Positions 25,757-40,016 of a stretch of DNA of 64,000 nt are shown piece by piece (the stretch's first letter is position 1; each line of letters opens with the position of its first letter). The notes below the pieces were generated by a model. It was not told the origin of the DNA and ran no database searches. It saw nothing but the letters and a program-made list of their open reading frames with translations. The translations under genes were made by a program, and so were the position numbers. The DNA is from Phytoseiulus persimilis (Eukaryota; Arthropoda; Arachnida; Mesostigmata; Phytoseiidae), in contig CM075101.1 of the NCBI GenBank assembly GCA_037576195.1, forward strand, positions 27,900,001 through 27,964,000. The letters are read 5' to 3'.

Positions 25757-27428
25757 GGAGATACCGGAATATATTGGTCCGGGCTGTTTGCATGTACGTT
25801 TACTTGCCAGCCTACTCAACCAAAGGCCAGTGTTGAGCCTGGTTCGTCTCGACGGCACCACCACTGAGACCGAACTGAAGGGAAAATAAGAGGCGACCAG
25901 CACCTCCGGCTTGCCGTCTTCTGTTCAATTCGTTTTCTTCTTTCCCGCCAATCCGCGAACCGACCAGCTAGCCATCAGTCAGTCGCTGGGTCCCCCTCAT
26001 GACCCCCGGAGCCATCCCACCACCCTCTATTAGTCGGTCTCTCCGATGCTTTTCCCGACCCATTCCTTGACTCTCTCCGTTAACAGGAAGAAACTCACTC
26101 TGACTCCGTCGGTCCATCTGTTCTCCTGTCTAGCATCTGGGTGACACTTGCGTACAGGGAGAACGATGCTCGCATCGAACACCAACGGAACACCTAATGA
26201 CATTTCCTGGACATTGCCGTCCTAATTAAAACCACCAGCGACTTACTGCCAGTTGGAATGATAACCCGTGCAGGCGGGACTTTCATCGAGCTCCAAACCG
26301 ATCGTTCGGTCGACAGACCGACGGCCATACAGAGCAACATTCAGGTCCACCTATGGGTCTGGTCGAGCCGCTCAATTCTGGCCCACATCGGCTGACTAAT
26401 TTTATTGCATCTTTGTGAAACGGATAGGCGAACACCTTCGTTGGAGTCATCGTCCGAGAGCTCGGGGATGCGCTCGCCTCGGCATCGTCAGCAGCAACGA
26501 AGGTAGCTGCGGCGACGGGGAGCGATGAGGAGCAAGATGGGAAGAAGCGAGCCAGCCGTGGGTCATATGTATACACAAACGAAGGGGCTCGCCTACCGCG
26601 TTGCCGGCGGAGTTTATCCGCTCCCGCGGTTCGTATCTGTCGCCGTCTCCTCGCTTATTCGTTAAGCCAGCTCCGCCATGCGCAATGTGAACAGAGGAAT
26701 AAGGACAGATGCGGGCCGAGACCCACGCCACCGGCGACTGCGGCGGCAGTTGCAGCTCAGTGGATTTGGAGACGACATCGCAACAGCGCCGAATGTGTGG
26801 AAGCGAGCGCCTGTGAGCTTTGCATGTGTGCGCCTGTACGTGTGTCAAAGGACAAGAGGGCGCTTGTATAGAGATCACAGACGAGAGATAAGGCGTAAGC
26901 CTACCATGAGCTATTTGCTTACAGGAGAGAAACTAGAGACGAAGCGGAAATGGCCTTCGGCCGGTAGGTCGTTATGTCACGCGGGATGAACGGCCAGGTC
27001 AGACGGAGGGAAGATCCCGACGGAAAACGGTGGGGTTGGAGGAGATGGTCAGGAGAGTGCGTATATCGCCGTTTTCAGTCATTCTCGTAGAAGCGAACGT
27101 ACTCATCCTCTCGGGCTTGCCCAGGAACGGACAGGAGAATCACGACGCGCTGCGGGACAGGGACGAAGCGAAGCCGGCGACGACGACGCCGAGGAACACG
27201 GCCACGGTCAGAGAAGTCCCCCGCAGGAAGCGCTAAATAAGGTCTTGCTATAAAGTAGCTGCTGCTGTTTCTTCTGCTCCTCATGACTCTCTCGTCGTTC
27301 GAGCAAGCCGATGAAGCAGACCGGGTCGCGAGAAACAGGAGGCATGCAAGTGAGCCGCCACGCAGCCTGTTCGTAGCGAGCTGTAAACGAACGAACGAAT
27401 CGGCTCTATTCAAATTTACTCGCCCGCC

Positions 27429-27468
27429 GGCGGGCAGGCAGGCAGGCAGGCGGGCGGGCGGGCAGGCG
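27429..27468 (+). repeat. (GGCA/GGCG)n microsatellite, about 40 bp
   Basis: A block of GGCA units lies between GGCG units, such as cgggcaggcaggcaggcagg followed by cgggcgggcg. The period is strictly 4. Confidence 0.9.
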
Positions 27469-30242
27469 ACTCGCTCGTCCGTCTCTGCCCCGGTTCGGCC
27501 ACCCTCGCTGCTGCTGCTGTCGTTGGGACAAGAACTGAATTGCCACCCGTTTTATAGAGCAATCTGATACAACTTGCAATCTCTGTCTTTTGTGCCCGGA
27601 CGTCGTTTCTTCTTTTGCACCACAGCCCGTGGTGTCTCCGGCTTCTCAACGTAAATCTGTCGGTTTTCGGCAATAGCCCTTTTGTTGGTACGACAACGGA
27701 CGGATGAACGAAGGAACGAACAAAAACGGCTCGGACTCTACCGACCCGACCGCGCACAACATAATACATGCTTACATTGTACATGGCCGCTCGCGTGAAA
27801 CCAAAAGAAAATACGAGACCATCTCTCTTCGGAGAGCATCCGCTACACTCTTACAGCTCCTCTGAACGATATGGACGTCGTAGAGTCTAGCCGGACTCTT
27901 TTTAGAGCTTCAGTATTTGCGGGGGGATGCGTATTGCTGGCGATCCGTGTCGCATGCCGGGATGCATCCCTCAGAGATTTCCCCCGAGCAGAGCGGTCAG
28001 GGTTCCCGGAATGGCTCGGTCCAACGGCCATTTGAAATCTTTATTGAAGAGCCGATTTCAACTTGATGACTTGTTGATGATGATAGGGTATCCATTGGTC
28101 TCATACTCCTCGGGACACGTGGATTAAATAACAATAGCACAAGGCGTTCGTTTAGTCAGTTTACGCGAGAGAGGCTGTTCATCCCATTGTGTCCTCCAGC
28201 TCATCAATCGTGAATCCATGGCACAACCTTTTCTGACTGATCACATCGTTTATATAGGCGGGCGCTCAGCTGGCCTGCCTGCGCCAGCCACTCAGACAGA
28301 CACCCCGTCCGGTTTTCGGTCGGTTTCGCGTCAAGTTTCTTGCTGAGTTTTGCAAAGAAACCAAAACGACCGACTGCCCATTCGCCTTTTTTTCTCTCAA
28401 GTTCTGTGTCAGGTTTGGGTCAGTTCGAACGATCTGGGGAGGACTTTAGTCTTCTGCGTTACGATCCTTGAAGCGATACACAATCCGTTAGATATTCGCT
28501 CTGTTCTCGGGCATTCGTACACATTATCTCACCACGGCCGCACACCCTCGTTACCAGGGATGAAGTCATTTCGACGTTGCGATTGAGATTTGTTGCTTTC
28601 CGAGAAAACAATGTCAGCTCGGAGACGTGCTGTTTCTGAGGGTAATCTCCGTTTGATGGAATGCGACATCCGTAGAGGTTGTGTAATGTCAGAGAACTCA
28701 CGTTGTTGGTTTTTTTCATTCCGTTTCCTTCTCAGGCCGTCGAGTTCGTGCAGTTTCAAAAATCACGTGAATGGGTAGGACCCCTCGGGGGTCTCCCACT
28801 GGTGACCAAGACACAAATCGCCGTAGGATCGATTGTCGGGGAAATAGGAGTCGCTCGACTCGGAAAACGCCGGGCTCCGTTCGAGTTGCTCTGCCGCTAA
28901 ATCTGACGGAGCGCTGCTCAGATTCAAGGCACGTCTCACGAATGAGGCGGGCCTCGGCCAGGCTATGCAGAAGATAACAGAGCAGGTAAGCCTCCCTGGA
29001 TCCATCTGGATGAGATCCCACCTTAACCACCAGGCCAACTACCTCGACCGCCATAAGATCTTCCTTTCTCTCAGCGTCCTCACCGGAATCGCAGCTCCCC
29101 GCGCATCTACTCCGTCTTCTGTTTACTTCTTCTGACTCGGAGTCCGAGAGCGTTCCGGAAGCGGCTCGGAGTGCGCCCCCGAGCTGCGATTTGATGCGCA
29201 CTAGGTTGAACTCTCGTTTGCTCTTGATGTCGAGAGTACAACTGTGCCATGAGGGCCACGAGAGCGAAATTCAAAATTCAAATGTTGCGGAGTGGCCATC
29301 TCGTTGTGGAACTCACTCGCGAGTCTGGAGGTGATTGCAAACGAGTACAACACAACACGAAAACAACCCGGCGGCGTGCGTGTTGTTCTCGTTGTCGATG
29401 TAGCCCGCGGAGGGAAAAATGGGCGCTGGAAACAAACAGCGGGGCATGCTAGGCGGAGCCGCAATGCCACCGATGGCTTATTTGAACAGAAACCCGCTGA
29501 AACGTAGGCATCGCTTCCGACGTCCAGGAGCAACAGCGTACTTCCCGCTCGCGTGGTGGCTCACTCCTCCGGTCGGTTCTCGCTCGACGACTCGAATGTA
29601 TATGAAGGGAACCTAAAAGAGGAGGCTATAAGGAAAATGAGAAGACGTAGAAACAGCCGAGGCATCTGTGCTTTATTCCATTCTGAATGAGCGCAAGCAG
29701 GCGGGTGGGCGAGCCGGCAGACGAGAAGAACGAGGGCGGCGAATGGTGAAGCGAACGAGTGTGCATGCTTCGAGATCATATGGAGATTTGCTGTGATAGG
29801 TTATAGTCGAAAGATGGCTGACCACCATGGATGGTCGCAAAGCAAGCAGTCGCTCCCGACACCACCGTCGCAGAGCGAGCTGTTGATCGTAAAATTATGC
29901 TGTCTCCGAGTCTGCGAACGTGTGTGATGTGTTCTCACTCGGAACGTGAAGCGAGACTGAAAAATGATGGTTCCATGCAAATTGTAGTTCATGTCCTCTG
30001 CTTCGTTTCATCCCTTCTTTCTCTTTAGCTGATGCCGCCGCACTCGGTGCTTCTTGCTCTTCGCTTGTAGCAGTAGTCGTCGTCATCACCGCTCTGCGTC
30101 TGCACGCATGCATGCCCGCTCTTGTCCCGCGCTCACGGCCTCAACGGTCGACCGATGACAAGGCGTCAAGAGCGTTCTGCGCGTCTGGCTGGCGGCACGC
30201 GATTCTTTTCTTCCCCCTAGACCGTCATGGATTCGACACAAC

Positions 30243-30271
30243 CCGTCCGTCCGTCGATCCGTTCGTCTGTC
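30243..30271 (+). repeat. Degenerate (CCGT)n period-4 tract
   Basis: Reads ccgtccgtccgtcgatccgt and continues as tcgtctgtcc; the same family as the other period-4 tracts, on the pyrimidine-rich strand. Confidence 0.75.
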
Positions 30272-33200
30272 CAACCGACCGTTCATGCACAGATCGGGAG
30301 ACGGAGGAACGGACAGACATCTTCGGTTGTGAGATACCACCGCTGCCAGCCTCTTGTTATCCTTCAGTTCTTGCTTCTCAGCGGCAGATCGGCTGCAGCA
30401 ATGGCAACTCAGAACAAAAGGGACTTTGTAACAAAGGGAACGACGCTTCTTTCTCTTCTTCTCCTCACGCCTGAAGATCATTGGGCCGAAACGGAGCTCA
30501 GAGAGCTTCGGATGGTATGGAGGAGTTAGCAATAACAATGTATTTGCATTTTGCCGCGTCCGCCTCCCTCAGTTCTTCCCGCTCCTCCTCGTCGTCCTCC
30601 TCTCGCTTCCCTGACAGCGGAGAAATAGTTTCCTCCACACGCCAACTAGATTGGCATACCGATGGACCGACTTCTACCCCTTCGCTGCCCGAATCACAAC
30701 TCATACCGCTCTTTCTCCATGACTTCCCCGCATCTCCTCCCGCAGGGAACCCAGCCTGTTGTATCCTCCTGAGTGTTATCGGAGATTGTTTACGCGTAGC
30801 CTACATGAGATCTCGTTCGGCTTTATGGGCAATCATCCTCCCCCCTCCGTCCCATCCTCATCCCGCTGCTCCTCCTAAGCCTTTGTGGCGCTCTCTCCCG
30901 AACCCTTGCGAAATCCACGCCGAAGCTGGCCGATCGAGCAGCCTGATCCCCGGGCGAATCGTGTGAATGAATTCGTTGTCGCCTCCAAACAATGAGGAAC
31001 ACATCCACAATTTCGCCCTCTCGCTGCCGTATCGGCCGCTGTGGTCTTCATCAGGTTGTCCACCCGCTCGTGTGGGAGTGAGCTCGGCGAGCACGAATGC
31101 CAAGCTGCCTGCCCTCGGCCTGATTAGGCGAGCACGAGAGAGCGGAAAGAATTGAGACGACTGGATGAAGGTGTATTTGGGTAGCAGATGGTCACTTCTT
31201 AACCACCACAAAGGCTTGCGCCTCGCACTTCTCCTAAATAGGGTGGCTTTGTGAACAATGTGTCGCTCGCTCATTGGTCGGGGATCCGAGGATAGATGAA
31301 CGGCCGGGCGAACTGACGAACAGGCCGACGGGCAGCGCCAGAAGAACAGGCGCTAGATAGGCTGCAAGCGCCTCTTCCTTCCCCCGTCGGGCCGGCATGG
31401 AGAAAGACGCCGCTAATACCTTCGCCGACTCCCAACGGCTCCGTTCCCCACAAGCAACAGCGGCAGTCGAGACAGCAGGACGACGTGGAAGGTACTCGTG
31501 CAGTCGTTCCCACCGCGACTGCAACTCCCATCCTGGGAGTGGCTAACGCAGCACCCTGCCGAGAAGCCAAATGGAACGGAAAAAACTGGGAGAGCCGTTC
31601 CAGTTTCCTCGACCTGTCAGGAATAAAAAGAAAGCCGGTCGAAGCTGGTTCCGTTCGCGAGGCCGGAGGCCCAGATGTGCTTGGTCAAACTCGAGCAATC
31701 AAAAGTCGATGGAGCAGAGAGAAGTCGAGCTTGCCATTAAGAGATCCAGAAGAGACCCCGGCGCCGGACAAGAGGGACTCGAATGGAGTCCCACCGATAC
31801 ACAACCCGTATTCCTCTGCGGGACCGAAGCTCGCCAAGTGCGAATATTCCCCGAATTCGTGAGATGTTCGAGCCCTCAGTTCAGCGATCGGAAGCGCTCT
31901 GCCATCAAGTGCCCTCCCAGCAAGTGGCAAAAAAGCGCTACGGGTGTGTTCCACGTCTATTTGTCATTGCTTCCTTTCATACACATATCTGTACATGAGT
32001 TTATACGTGTCCTCGTGTCGCAACGTTGGACACAATGGTCGTCAGTCAATGTTTATACTGCATGTTCTCACCGGATGCGATTTCAAAGTCTGACCCACCC
32101 GAGAGACAAATACGCATCCGCAGGAGCCTACGCGCAAGCAAATAAATAGAAACGGGAAAGCAAGGCTGACCAGTGAGCGGAACGTCACATTGAGAGGTTT
32201 TGGCTGCCTTCCGTCGACGTCTGGGGGCTCTCCGCCGCCGCCGCCGTGAGGGACGTGGGAGGAGCGGGCCGATGGTGGCAGAAGTTGTGGTTGCGAGCGA
32301 CGGCACGACGGTGGCGGCTGTCACTCGGAACCGCCCAGTGTCTTCCACAGCCAACCGAGCCCGATATGGAGATCTGAACGAATGGATGAGACTTTCTGTT
32401 TAGCTGTAGACTCGGGCACGGCCTTCCATCGGCAGCCGCCAACGCTCCCCGTGGCTCTTCCAATGTGGGGATTAGACTTTGTGCGGAGCCGTGGATTTCC
32501 GAGCGAATGCAATCGTCTGCTGTGCGCTGAGTTCACGTTCGGAAGCCGTTCTCACTATCGCTGGTAGATTACGTCGGTTCCGAAACTACTCCGGCAAAGG
32601 CCGGATGCACAGGCACGACTGTTGGGTGGGAGTGCTGCACGGCCTGAAACACGGAGAGCTCCCTGTGGACCCGGTGGATAGCTCCGCGACCAATTTTGCT
32701 CGGCTGAATAATTGTCCAGGGAACAAGTTGGATCGGGTCGCTCAACAACCGGAGTCGAGACCTGCTTGTGAGTGAGTATTATCGGAGCCACTCGCGCGCA
32801 GTCATCCCACCAGTCTTGCCCGGATCCGATCTTCCAACTATTCGCTGTAGCTTCTTTGAAAACCTCACCTTGGACACATTCGACGAAAATGCCCGCGGGA
32901 TTCAGCGATCGGGATACTATCGGTGATGAACAACAGAGGAAGAAACGCGCCTGAGGGAGGAACAAGCGAGCCGTGCAGTCGGCAGGAGCTTGCTGATGAG
33001 TGCGGAGTTCCTCTTGACCCGCCAGTCTCGACTCGTAATGCGGGAGCGTTTTTCGTTCTCTGACCCCATGTGCCGCGAACATTCGGCGCCGGAACTTGCT
33101 CCCAGGCCTCTCTCATCGAGCGTGGGAACCATGGGATGTCGGGTCAGAATTCCAACGCGAGGGATCGAAACTTCCAACCATGCGGGCGGGTCGCGCTGTT

Positions 33201-33959
33201 CGTTCGAAGGCTCGAATTGGCCGATCGTCCGCCGGAGTGATCATCTGGACAATCTCGAATCTTGCGAACATGCCACAGCCGTGCGTTCAGCGAATCGTTG
33301 AGTCTCTTTGGGAGGACGATCCAGAGACGCAGCCCTCACAGCTATGCGGCGATTTCGCAATTCCTCGATAAACAACTCAAGAAACCTTACGTTCGTCGCA
33401 CGAGCTCGATGAACAAGACTCCGGAAAATCTCGACTCTACAATTCAGTTATGATATGTTTTCTCAAGGTTCAGGCGATCCGTATCGCAAAAAGTGATATC
33501 CGATTCGTTATGAAAAGTAGACTCCGTTTTGTAAGACCTTTCAGTCGTCAAGAGGGAACGACAGTTCATGCGTAGGTACGGAACGGCGGAGGGAGACGAG
33601 ACGACGACAAACTTGTGTAATTCTAGAGGAAATTCTCTCTGCTCCCCGTGGCACCTAGGACTCGAGCACGAAGTGAGCGCACGATTGGGAGTGAGCGAGC
33701 TGTTATGCTAAAAGCCAATCTAAACTCAGTGTTCGTCGATTGCTTCTTTGTTCCGTCAACCCTTCGCTCGCACACCTTGCTGCGGAGCTTAGCCTCATTC
33801 GCGGTTGTCGTCGTCGTCTCTATACTCGAGGCTCGCGCTCCAATCTCTTTTTTTTCCGCCACTGCTCGGCGCACGAGCCGTCTTGCCAACCAGCCGAACG
33901 AAAAGCTGGATCTTTCCGTTGTACGAGTACCCGGAGTTTGTGAGTGTGTAGCGGCCGCC

Positions 33960-33989
33960 CGCCTGCCTGCCCGCCTGCCGGGCTGTCTG
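33960..33989 (+). repeat. Degenerate (CCTG)n period-4 tract
   Basis: Units cctg, cccg and ccgg follow one another (cgcctgcctgcccgcctgcc), ending in gtctgt. Confidence 0.75.
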
Positions 33990-34566
33990 TATATCTTCTC
34001 CGCTCTTCTGCGGAAAACTTGGCGATTCAGAATTCCGTCTAGTGATCGAACACATTTCAATGAGAATGCCTACCTAGGCGCCTGCTGGCTCCCCACCCTG
34101 ACAGCATTTGAATAATCGAGCAGCAGAAGCGGTGCAAGCGACGGGGCAAGCGAGCGAGTAGGGGAAGTCGCATCTACTCACTCACTCAGTCAGTTTCTAC
34201 TTAGTCCCCGGCCGGGTCGGCAGTGACTGGCTCGTCTCTCCGGCATCGTGACGAAGTTCAATTTCTTTAATTCAGTGTCTTCCGCTGATTCTAATTAAGC
34301 AAGCTCAGTCTGTCCGGCGCGCTCACCGCCTCGCAGTTGCCGCTTGCTCTGGAGATCGCTGCCGAAGTGAAGGGAAAGTTTCCCTCGTTTCCACTGCTCG
34401 GTTAGAGACAAATATTTCGGAAGTTCGGAAGGAGGCACCGCGGATCCGAGGGATGGATACGTGCGACCCATACAAAGCGAGGGATCCCACTATGCAAAAT
34501 GATTTCGAAGATATTCTAGCCAGCTGTCTGACGTCTTCGTTCGGAGCACGCTGGCCAACCCCGCGC

Positions 34567-34606
34567 TGGCAGGCGAGCGAGCGACCGACCGACCGAGCAA
34601 GCTGGC
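34567..34606 (+). repeat. Degenerate (GCGA/CCGA)n period-4 tract
   Basis: Contains gcgagcgagcgaccgaccga with flanking ggca/gcaa units; period 4 is clear. Confidence 0.75.
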
Positions 34607-34921
34607 ATTTTGATTGAACTTTTCGAGAAGTCCGGCTTTTCAAAGGGTTCGGCGTACACGAATGAGGCGCGGGGCTGAGGAAGCTGGCAGGCTACAACGA
34701 GCGGTTAGAGCCAGCCCGCCAACCAGGTAGCGAGCGAGTTGAGCCCGGTAATCCAATTCGCTGAAGACAAAGAACAACGTAAGGAATATTGAAACGACTC
34801 GTCCCGACGAACGGCAGGTGTGGATTCGAGTGTTCGTTGCCGGCGCGCTCGGCCCGTCGACCTATTACTAAATAATGACACCTCCGCTTCTCACTCGGTT
34901 CGCTCTTTTCGCACATCTCTG

Positions 34922-34940
34922 AGCTGGCTGGCTGGCTGGC
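34922..34940 (+). repeat. (CTGG)n microsatellite
   Basis: Four to five tandem copies of ctgg (agctggctggctggctggc). Confidence 0.85.
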
Positions 34941-36370
34941 ACTGGGGAAAGAAAATCTTGCTCGCTTTTTCATCGGAGCCAGGTTTTGGCGCTCTCTTCC
35001 ACCCCTAATTCCGAGCCTTCGACCCGCTATCTACCTCTCGTACTTTTTTGCTCGTAAACTTATTTCTCCGCTCTCGTACGAGCGGCCGCTTCCACCGCTG
35101 CAACCGCAGCTGCGCCGATGGCTGAAATTGGTTGGCCTCTTGAACACTTTGAAATCTCCAAGGCCAGTCGAAGCCGGCGCAAATATTCCACGTGCACGAA
35201 CTGAACGAACTCGCTTGTCCGGATTTATGACCTGTTACATTTTCATAGCAGAGCCTATAACGTGCTCCATCTGCATAACGTACACTTGTCCGCTATTCGC
35301 TGTCCGCTACCCGCCGATTCACTTTTATGTGATGGTGTCGAAACCAGAACGATCTGACTCTTTTGTAGGCGTCTCGGCTCTGCCTCTGGAAATCCGCTCG
35401 ACCCGGCGGGGGGATAGTTCGAGGGAGCGGAGGTCGAACCAAGGCTCACTTCAAAGAAACGTGGTCCAGCGGTCGCTCGACATGCATGCTCAGATCACGT
35501 GCATCCTTTAGTGGGAGTAAATTTTCGTTTGGTGCGTTTCCCGACCGACGACGGGATACCGACTGTGTGTTTTTCCTTGGGATCGGGGAACCGCTCCGGG
35601 ACTGACTTGGTCAAAGCCGAACTCCGAAGGAATCCTCTTTGGAAGCGGATTGAGGAGGAAGCTTCACGAGCTATCATCTGAATGACCGAATCAGTACGAA
35701 GAGGGACCCCGGCCGCATGTACTAATCCAGGAGGAGAAAGGTGCGTGCATCCAATGTCGACCGTGGAAGTTCATCTATAACCCTTAGTTTTGCACCACCC
35801 TGACTATGTATATATGGAAGATACTGTGACCATTATCAAGAATCACCTGGAATAGGACTGTCCGGGATGTTCATATTATCAATGCTCACGAGCTCATTGA
35901 GGTAATATGATCGAGGTTTGACTGAAGTCTTGCGCAGCGAATCGGTCGCCTGCCACACACGCACGACCATCCTCGATGGAAGGAGTATGAATAAGATGCG
36001 GGGGCGAATATCCGGATAGGGACCGTTCTGATCATGACTAGCGGCAATCGAGCTCGAGATAGTTCGTCACTTAAAATGAGCTCACTGCTCGTTGGAGCTG
36101 AACCGGAAGGGGAGCACGAAGATCGGAGCGAACAGGAGCGGGAGGATGAGGAGGAACGGGAGAGCGTTGAGAATGAGCTAGGCAGCTAGAAGGGAGCGGT
36201 ACGGGAGAAGAGAACAAGATAGAGGACAAGAAGGCGGATGTATGAAATGTTGGAAATTAAAAAGTTCGCCCTGCATATCCCATTGCCTGCTGCGCAGTCG
36301 TCGTTCTTGTGCCTCCGCTTTGCCGTCACCGAACGAGCCTGTCTGTCACGCTACATTTGTAGGGCGGAAT

Positions 36371-36398
36371 TGCCTGCTTGCCTGCCCGCCCGTCTGCC
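36371..36398 (+). repeat. Degenerate (CCTG/CCCG)n period-4 tract
   Basis: Reads tgcctgcttgcctgcccgcc and then cgtctgcc; period 4 with substitutions. Confidence 0.7.
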
Positions 36399-39300
36399 AG
36401 CTCCCCTCTCTTCCGAAACTTCTGTTCGTCTCCCCCACTACCAGCCCTCGTCCTGTCGCTCCTCCGCGTCCCCTCACTCTGACGTTCCCCTCCTGACTCG
36501 CTAACCCACATATCCCCCTCTCTCGCCCTGCAGCCATCCTCTGGAAAAGGGAGGAGTTTGCTCACTCCACTCTCCGATTTTAGAGCTCTCTAAAAGCTGA
36601 TCCATTCGGATGCAAAGTATCTTTCCAGGACTTCGTTTAAAAGCAAGCTCGGTAGCCTAGACGACAGCTCAATATTGCTGAAGTCTCCGCTTTCAACGGA
36701 GCACTCGCTGTCTCGTGGGCGATCCTGCCTCCGAGCGTTCCAACGAATCAACATGAAGAGAACTTGATTCAATCCGACAAGGTTACACGTCACCTCAGAA
36801 TCTCCTCAGATAAGCTGGAAGTTCACTTCCTGAGCTATCTCCCGACTCCCGTTCAGGGACAGAATCCTCCAGGGTGACACACGGTGATGCGCTCCTATTC
36901 GCTCCGGAAAAATTCCTGCTAGCGGTAACCATTCGAATCATCCTGCGAGATAGGAGGGATCTACGGGTGAGCTCGCGCCTGGTTCTTCGTAGTCCTTGAC
37001 GAGGTCGAGAGCGGAATCGAGTTTCCGCCGCCTACTAATCTCTTCTCATCTTGTCGTCTGGGCACTTGGATAAAATCCGCTTCATAAGCTGCTCTGCTGA
37101 ATCTCTATAAATTCATCGCTCCCGTCGCCATAAAGAAACAGAAAACAGTTATAAACGATTGATAGAGGATTGTTTCCTATAGGAAGCAGTGACGGGGATA
37201 TCTAGATGTTTGCCAATGAAATTATAGTCGGATATAGGTTCAGAACGTTCCGCGAGCTTTATATTGGAGAGAGACGTCGAACCCGTATCCGATCACCCTC
37301 CACGACGGGCACGCCAAGTCACGCAGCGCCGTTGCGATGGGCTACAGTTTGCCAAACGCCGTTATAAATCGAGACTTGGAGCACTTTGGTCGCTGCTTGG
37401 CTTTTATTGACGTTACGTTCATGACCTCGCAGTATATTTGCTAGTTTTGCGAAAGTGGCTTGCTTTGCGCAATTCTTCCATAAATTCATGCGCATAAATA
37501 AATTCACATTTGCCAGACGTTGATATACGTTGCCAGATACGAGCCGGAGACCAGCAATCTTGGCTCCGTGCCGCACGTAAAAACACTCCGATCTCTGCGC
37601 TGAACGTCCCTGCTCGCCGTACTACACGACTCGTCCCATGATGATATTCGACTCTCCCAGTTGTAAATCTCGGAGGTGAACGGGCCCCGCATGCTATCGC
37701 GCTTGGATGTGACACAATTCCGGAGCAGAATTCGCGCCAACTCCCTTAAATACTACCCGCCCCTGCAGCGCTCACTGACCATATCTATTCCCTGAGAGCG
37801 ATACGGATCGAGAGCTCAGGTGAAACTGAGTCGCAACCGGGTCCCTGCTCAAAGTTACGATACTCTCTTAACCGCAATCCCAGAGTCGAAAATACTTGCT
37901 GGTCATCGACGGCAAGGGTCCCGGAGAGGTATTCTCGACGCCAATGCGTGTATCCGGTGTCGTTCAGGAGAACGTCACTTTCATGAACGACGACTGAGTC
38001 TCAAGTGATCCGCCAGCTTAGCTCATTCGCTCTACATTGAGAATTTGCATGGCTCCGTGATTGCTGCCTGCTCACTCCATCAGCATGTTGATGCTGATCG
38101 GTGACGAAGTGACAAAAGGCGAGGCGTCTCCGCTCTCCAGTGAATGACGAATCAGACAATCCGAACAGAATACGTTCTGCCCGAAGGTTGATCATCCGCA
38201 GAACAACTGCAAAAATTATTGCAAAGCACTATCGCAACATGTTATTGCCCCCGTTCTATCTCTTGACGCTGATGAGCCAATCGAGATGACAAGATTGATC
38301 AGTGAACGGACAAGCGATTCAGACGATTACAGGAACGCTATTTTCCTGTGAATTTTCCCGGGAGCTGTTCCCTGCACCCGTTATCGTCTGTTGGCAAACG
38401 TCATTCGGCGGCTAACAATCATTTCGGCGGATGAGTTTTTCCGGCTCTGTATGACCTGAAGGGAGCATTTCGCCTGCTCGCGACGGATCTCTGGAGTGTC
38501 TGTCCTGGATGTTATCAGGTATCGCATGAGATGCCACGCCGAGGTCTGTCGTGGAATGTCCAGACTCGTCAGCGGATGCCGACAATAACGGGTGATGAAA
38601 CATCCTCCCCATGTGACGACTTACTCCTGGAAGCCAATGCCCACTTAGCTCATGGGCCAGTGACGCAGCATGGGATTGGCCGCCCGGGTTTAAGGCTCCT
38701 TACGTCGCTCCTCGTCAAAGAGAACGCCGCTGAAAGTCACGATCAAGTTCGAATCATCATGAGGGACACTTCCCCCGTCAACGAGATTTTTGATCTATGG
38801 CCGAACGAAACCTGTCTCAAGAACTTGGCTGATCGAACAACCGTGAACTTGAGGCTATTTCGGAAGACCTTGAGCACGAACCTTTGTAAACGCCGAGGGT
38901 AGGCACGTGGGAATCCCCACGGACGAACTCCTGGAGAGCGTCGTCCCACCCAGCGGGACTTGTTGGTGCTCCCAGAGAACCTTGAGGAAACTCGACGAGA
39001 CCTTGAGTATACTTCCGGGGCTGCGAGCGGGGAGGGGGAGGTAGCTGTCATCCTCTGACGAACAAGCGGAATCAAATATTCCCTCTACAGTGCTCCCTTG
39101 CAGTTATTATATTCTGCATCGCATTTTAAAGTCAAATTTCACTTCTTGCTCGACGCAGAACTCTTCTGTGGAACGCGGTGCGAGAACGGCGAAGCTCAAC
39201 CGAGGGCGGAGAGAAAAGATTGCGAGTGCACACAAGGCAAAAAATCGCAAGGAGAAGCAGACTCCTGTACCAGGACGGCGAAAGCGACGACGACGACTAC

Positions 39301-39980
39301 AACAACAACTTCATCACGGAAATTGCACGCCAAGCAATTCGACAACGTGGACAGTCCGCCGATAGCGGCACGATCCCACTGCGCCCTGTCGGACACACGT
39401 GACGCAAAAACGGAGCCGACAGGCGGGCAGGCGAGCATCAAACGTCACAGAGAGCGGAAAAGGAAAGCTCGAGCAACCACTACAGCTGCAGCGCTGTCGC
39501 TTTGTAAATGGAAAAACTCTCGCAGGAGTCCCCAAGGAACAGATATCATCATTATCAGCACACAAATGATTCCCTCATCCGTCTGCTGCTAGGGAAAGCA
39601 GCTGGAAAAGATTCCTCTTGCGTCTCTTGTGTCTTCCTCGCCCCTCCCCCTCTTCACATATGGCTCCTACGCGTCCCCGCTTTCAGTCCTGGGGCCGCCC
39701 ATCCTCACATGTGGGGATAACCAAGCTACCTAATCAAGACAGAGAGCCTGTGACGCATCGGCCTCGAGGCTCATCGAGGCACCACATAGTTCAATCAGGT
39801 TACTTCCCCATTTTCCGTCGACGTTTTCCCTCTCGTCTGTTCTTTCGCTCGCGAGGGTCGTGGGCTCCCCGTCCGCTCTGTCATCCTGATAACTGCGGCG
39901 AGAGCCCGATGCGAGGATAAGTTCGAGGACAAAACACGCAGCCGGAAAAAGAATGGATGGTGGATGGGGGAATTTCATCG

Positions 39981-40016
39981 TCGTTCGTCCCATCCATCCA
40001 TTCATCCGTCCGTCCG
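39981..40016 (+). repeat. Degenerate (CCAT/CCGT)n period-4 tract
   Basis: Reads tcgttcgtcccatccatcca and then ttcatccgtccgtccgg. A complementary-type ggatggtggatggg lies about 30 bp upstream, so the two could pair. Confidence 0.7.

Noticed and set aside
28716..29201. 161-codon minus-strand frame with an acidic Ser-rich start
   Set aside because: No domain recognised and no flanking exon evidence in a gene-poor region.
31571..32149. 192-codon plus-strand frame
   Set aside because: Composition looks like translated non-coding DNA; no motif, signal peptide or splice support.
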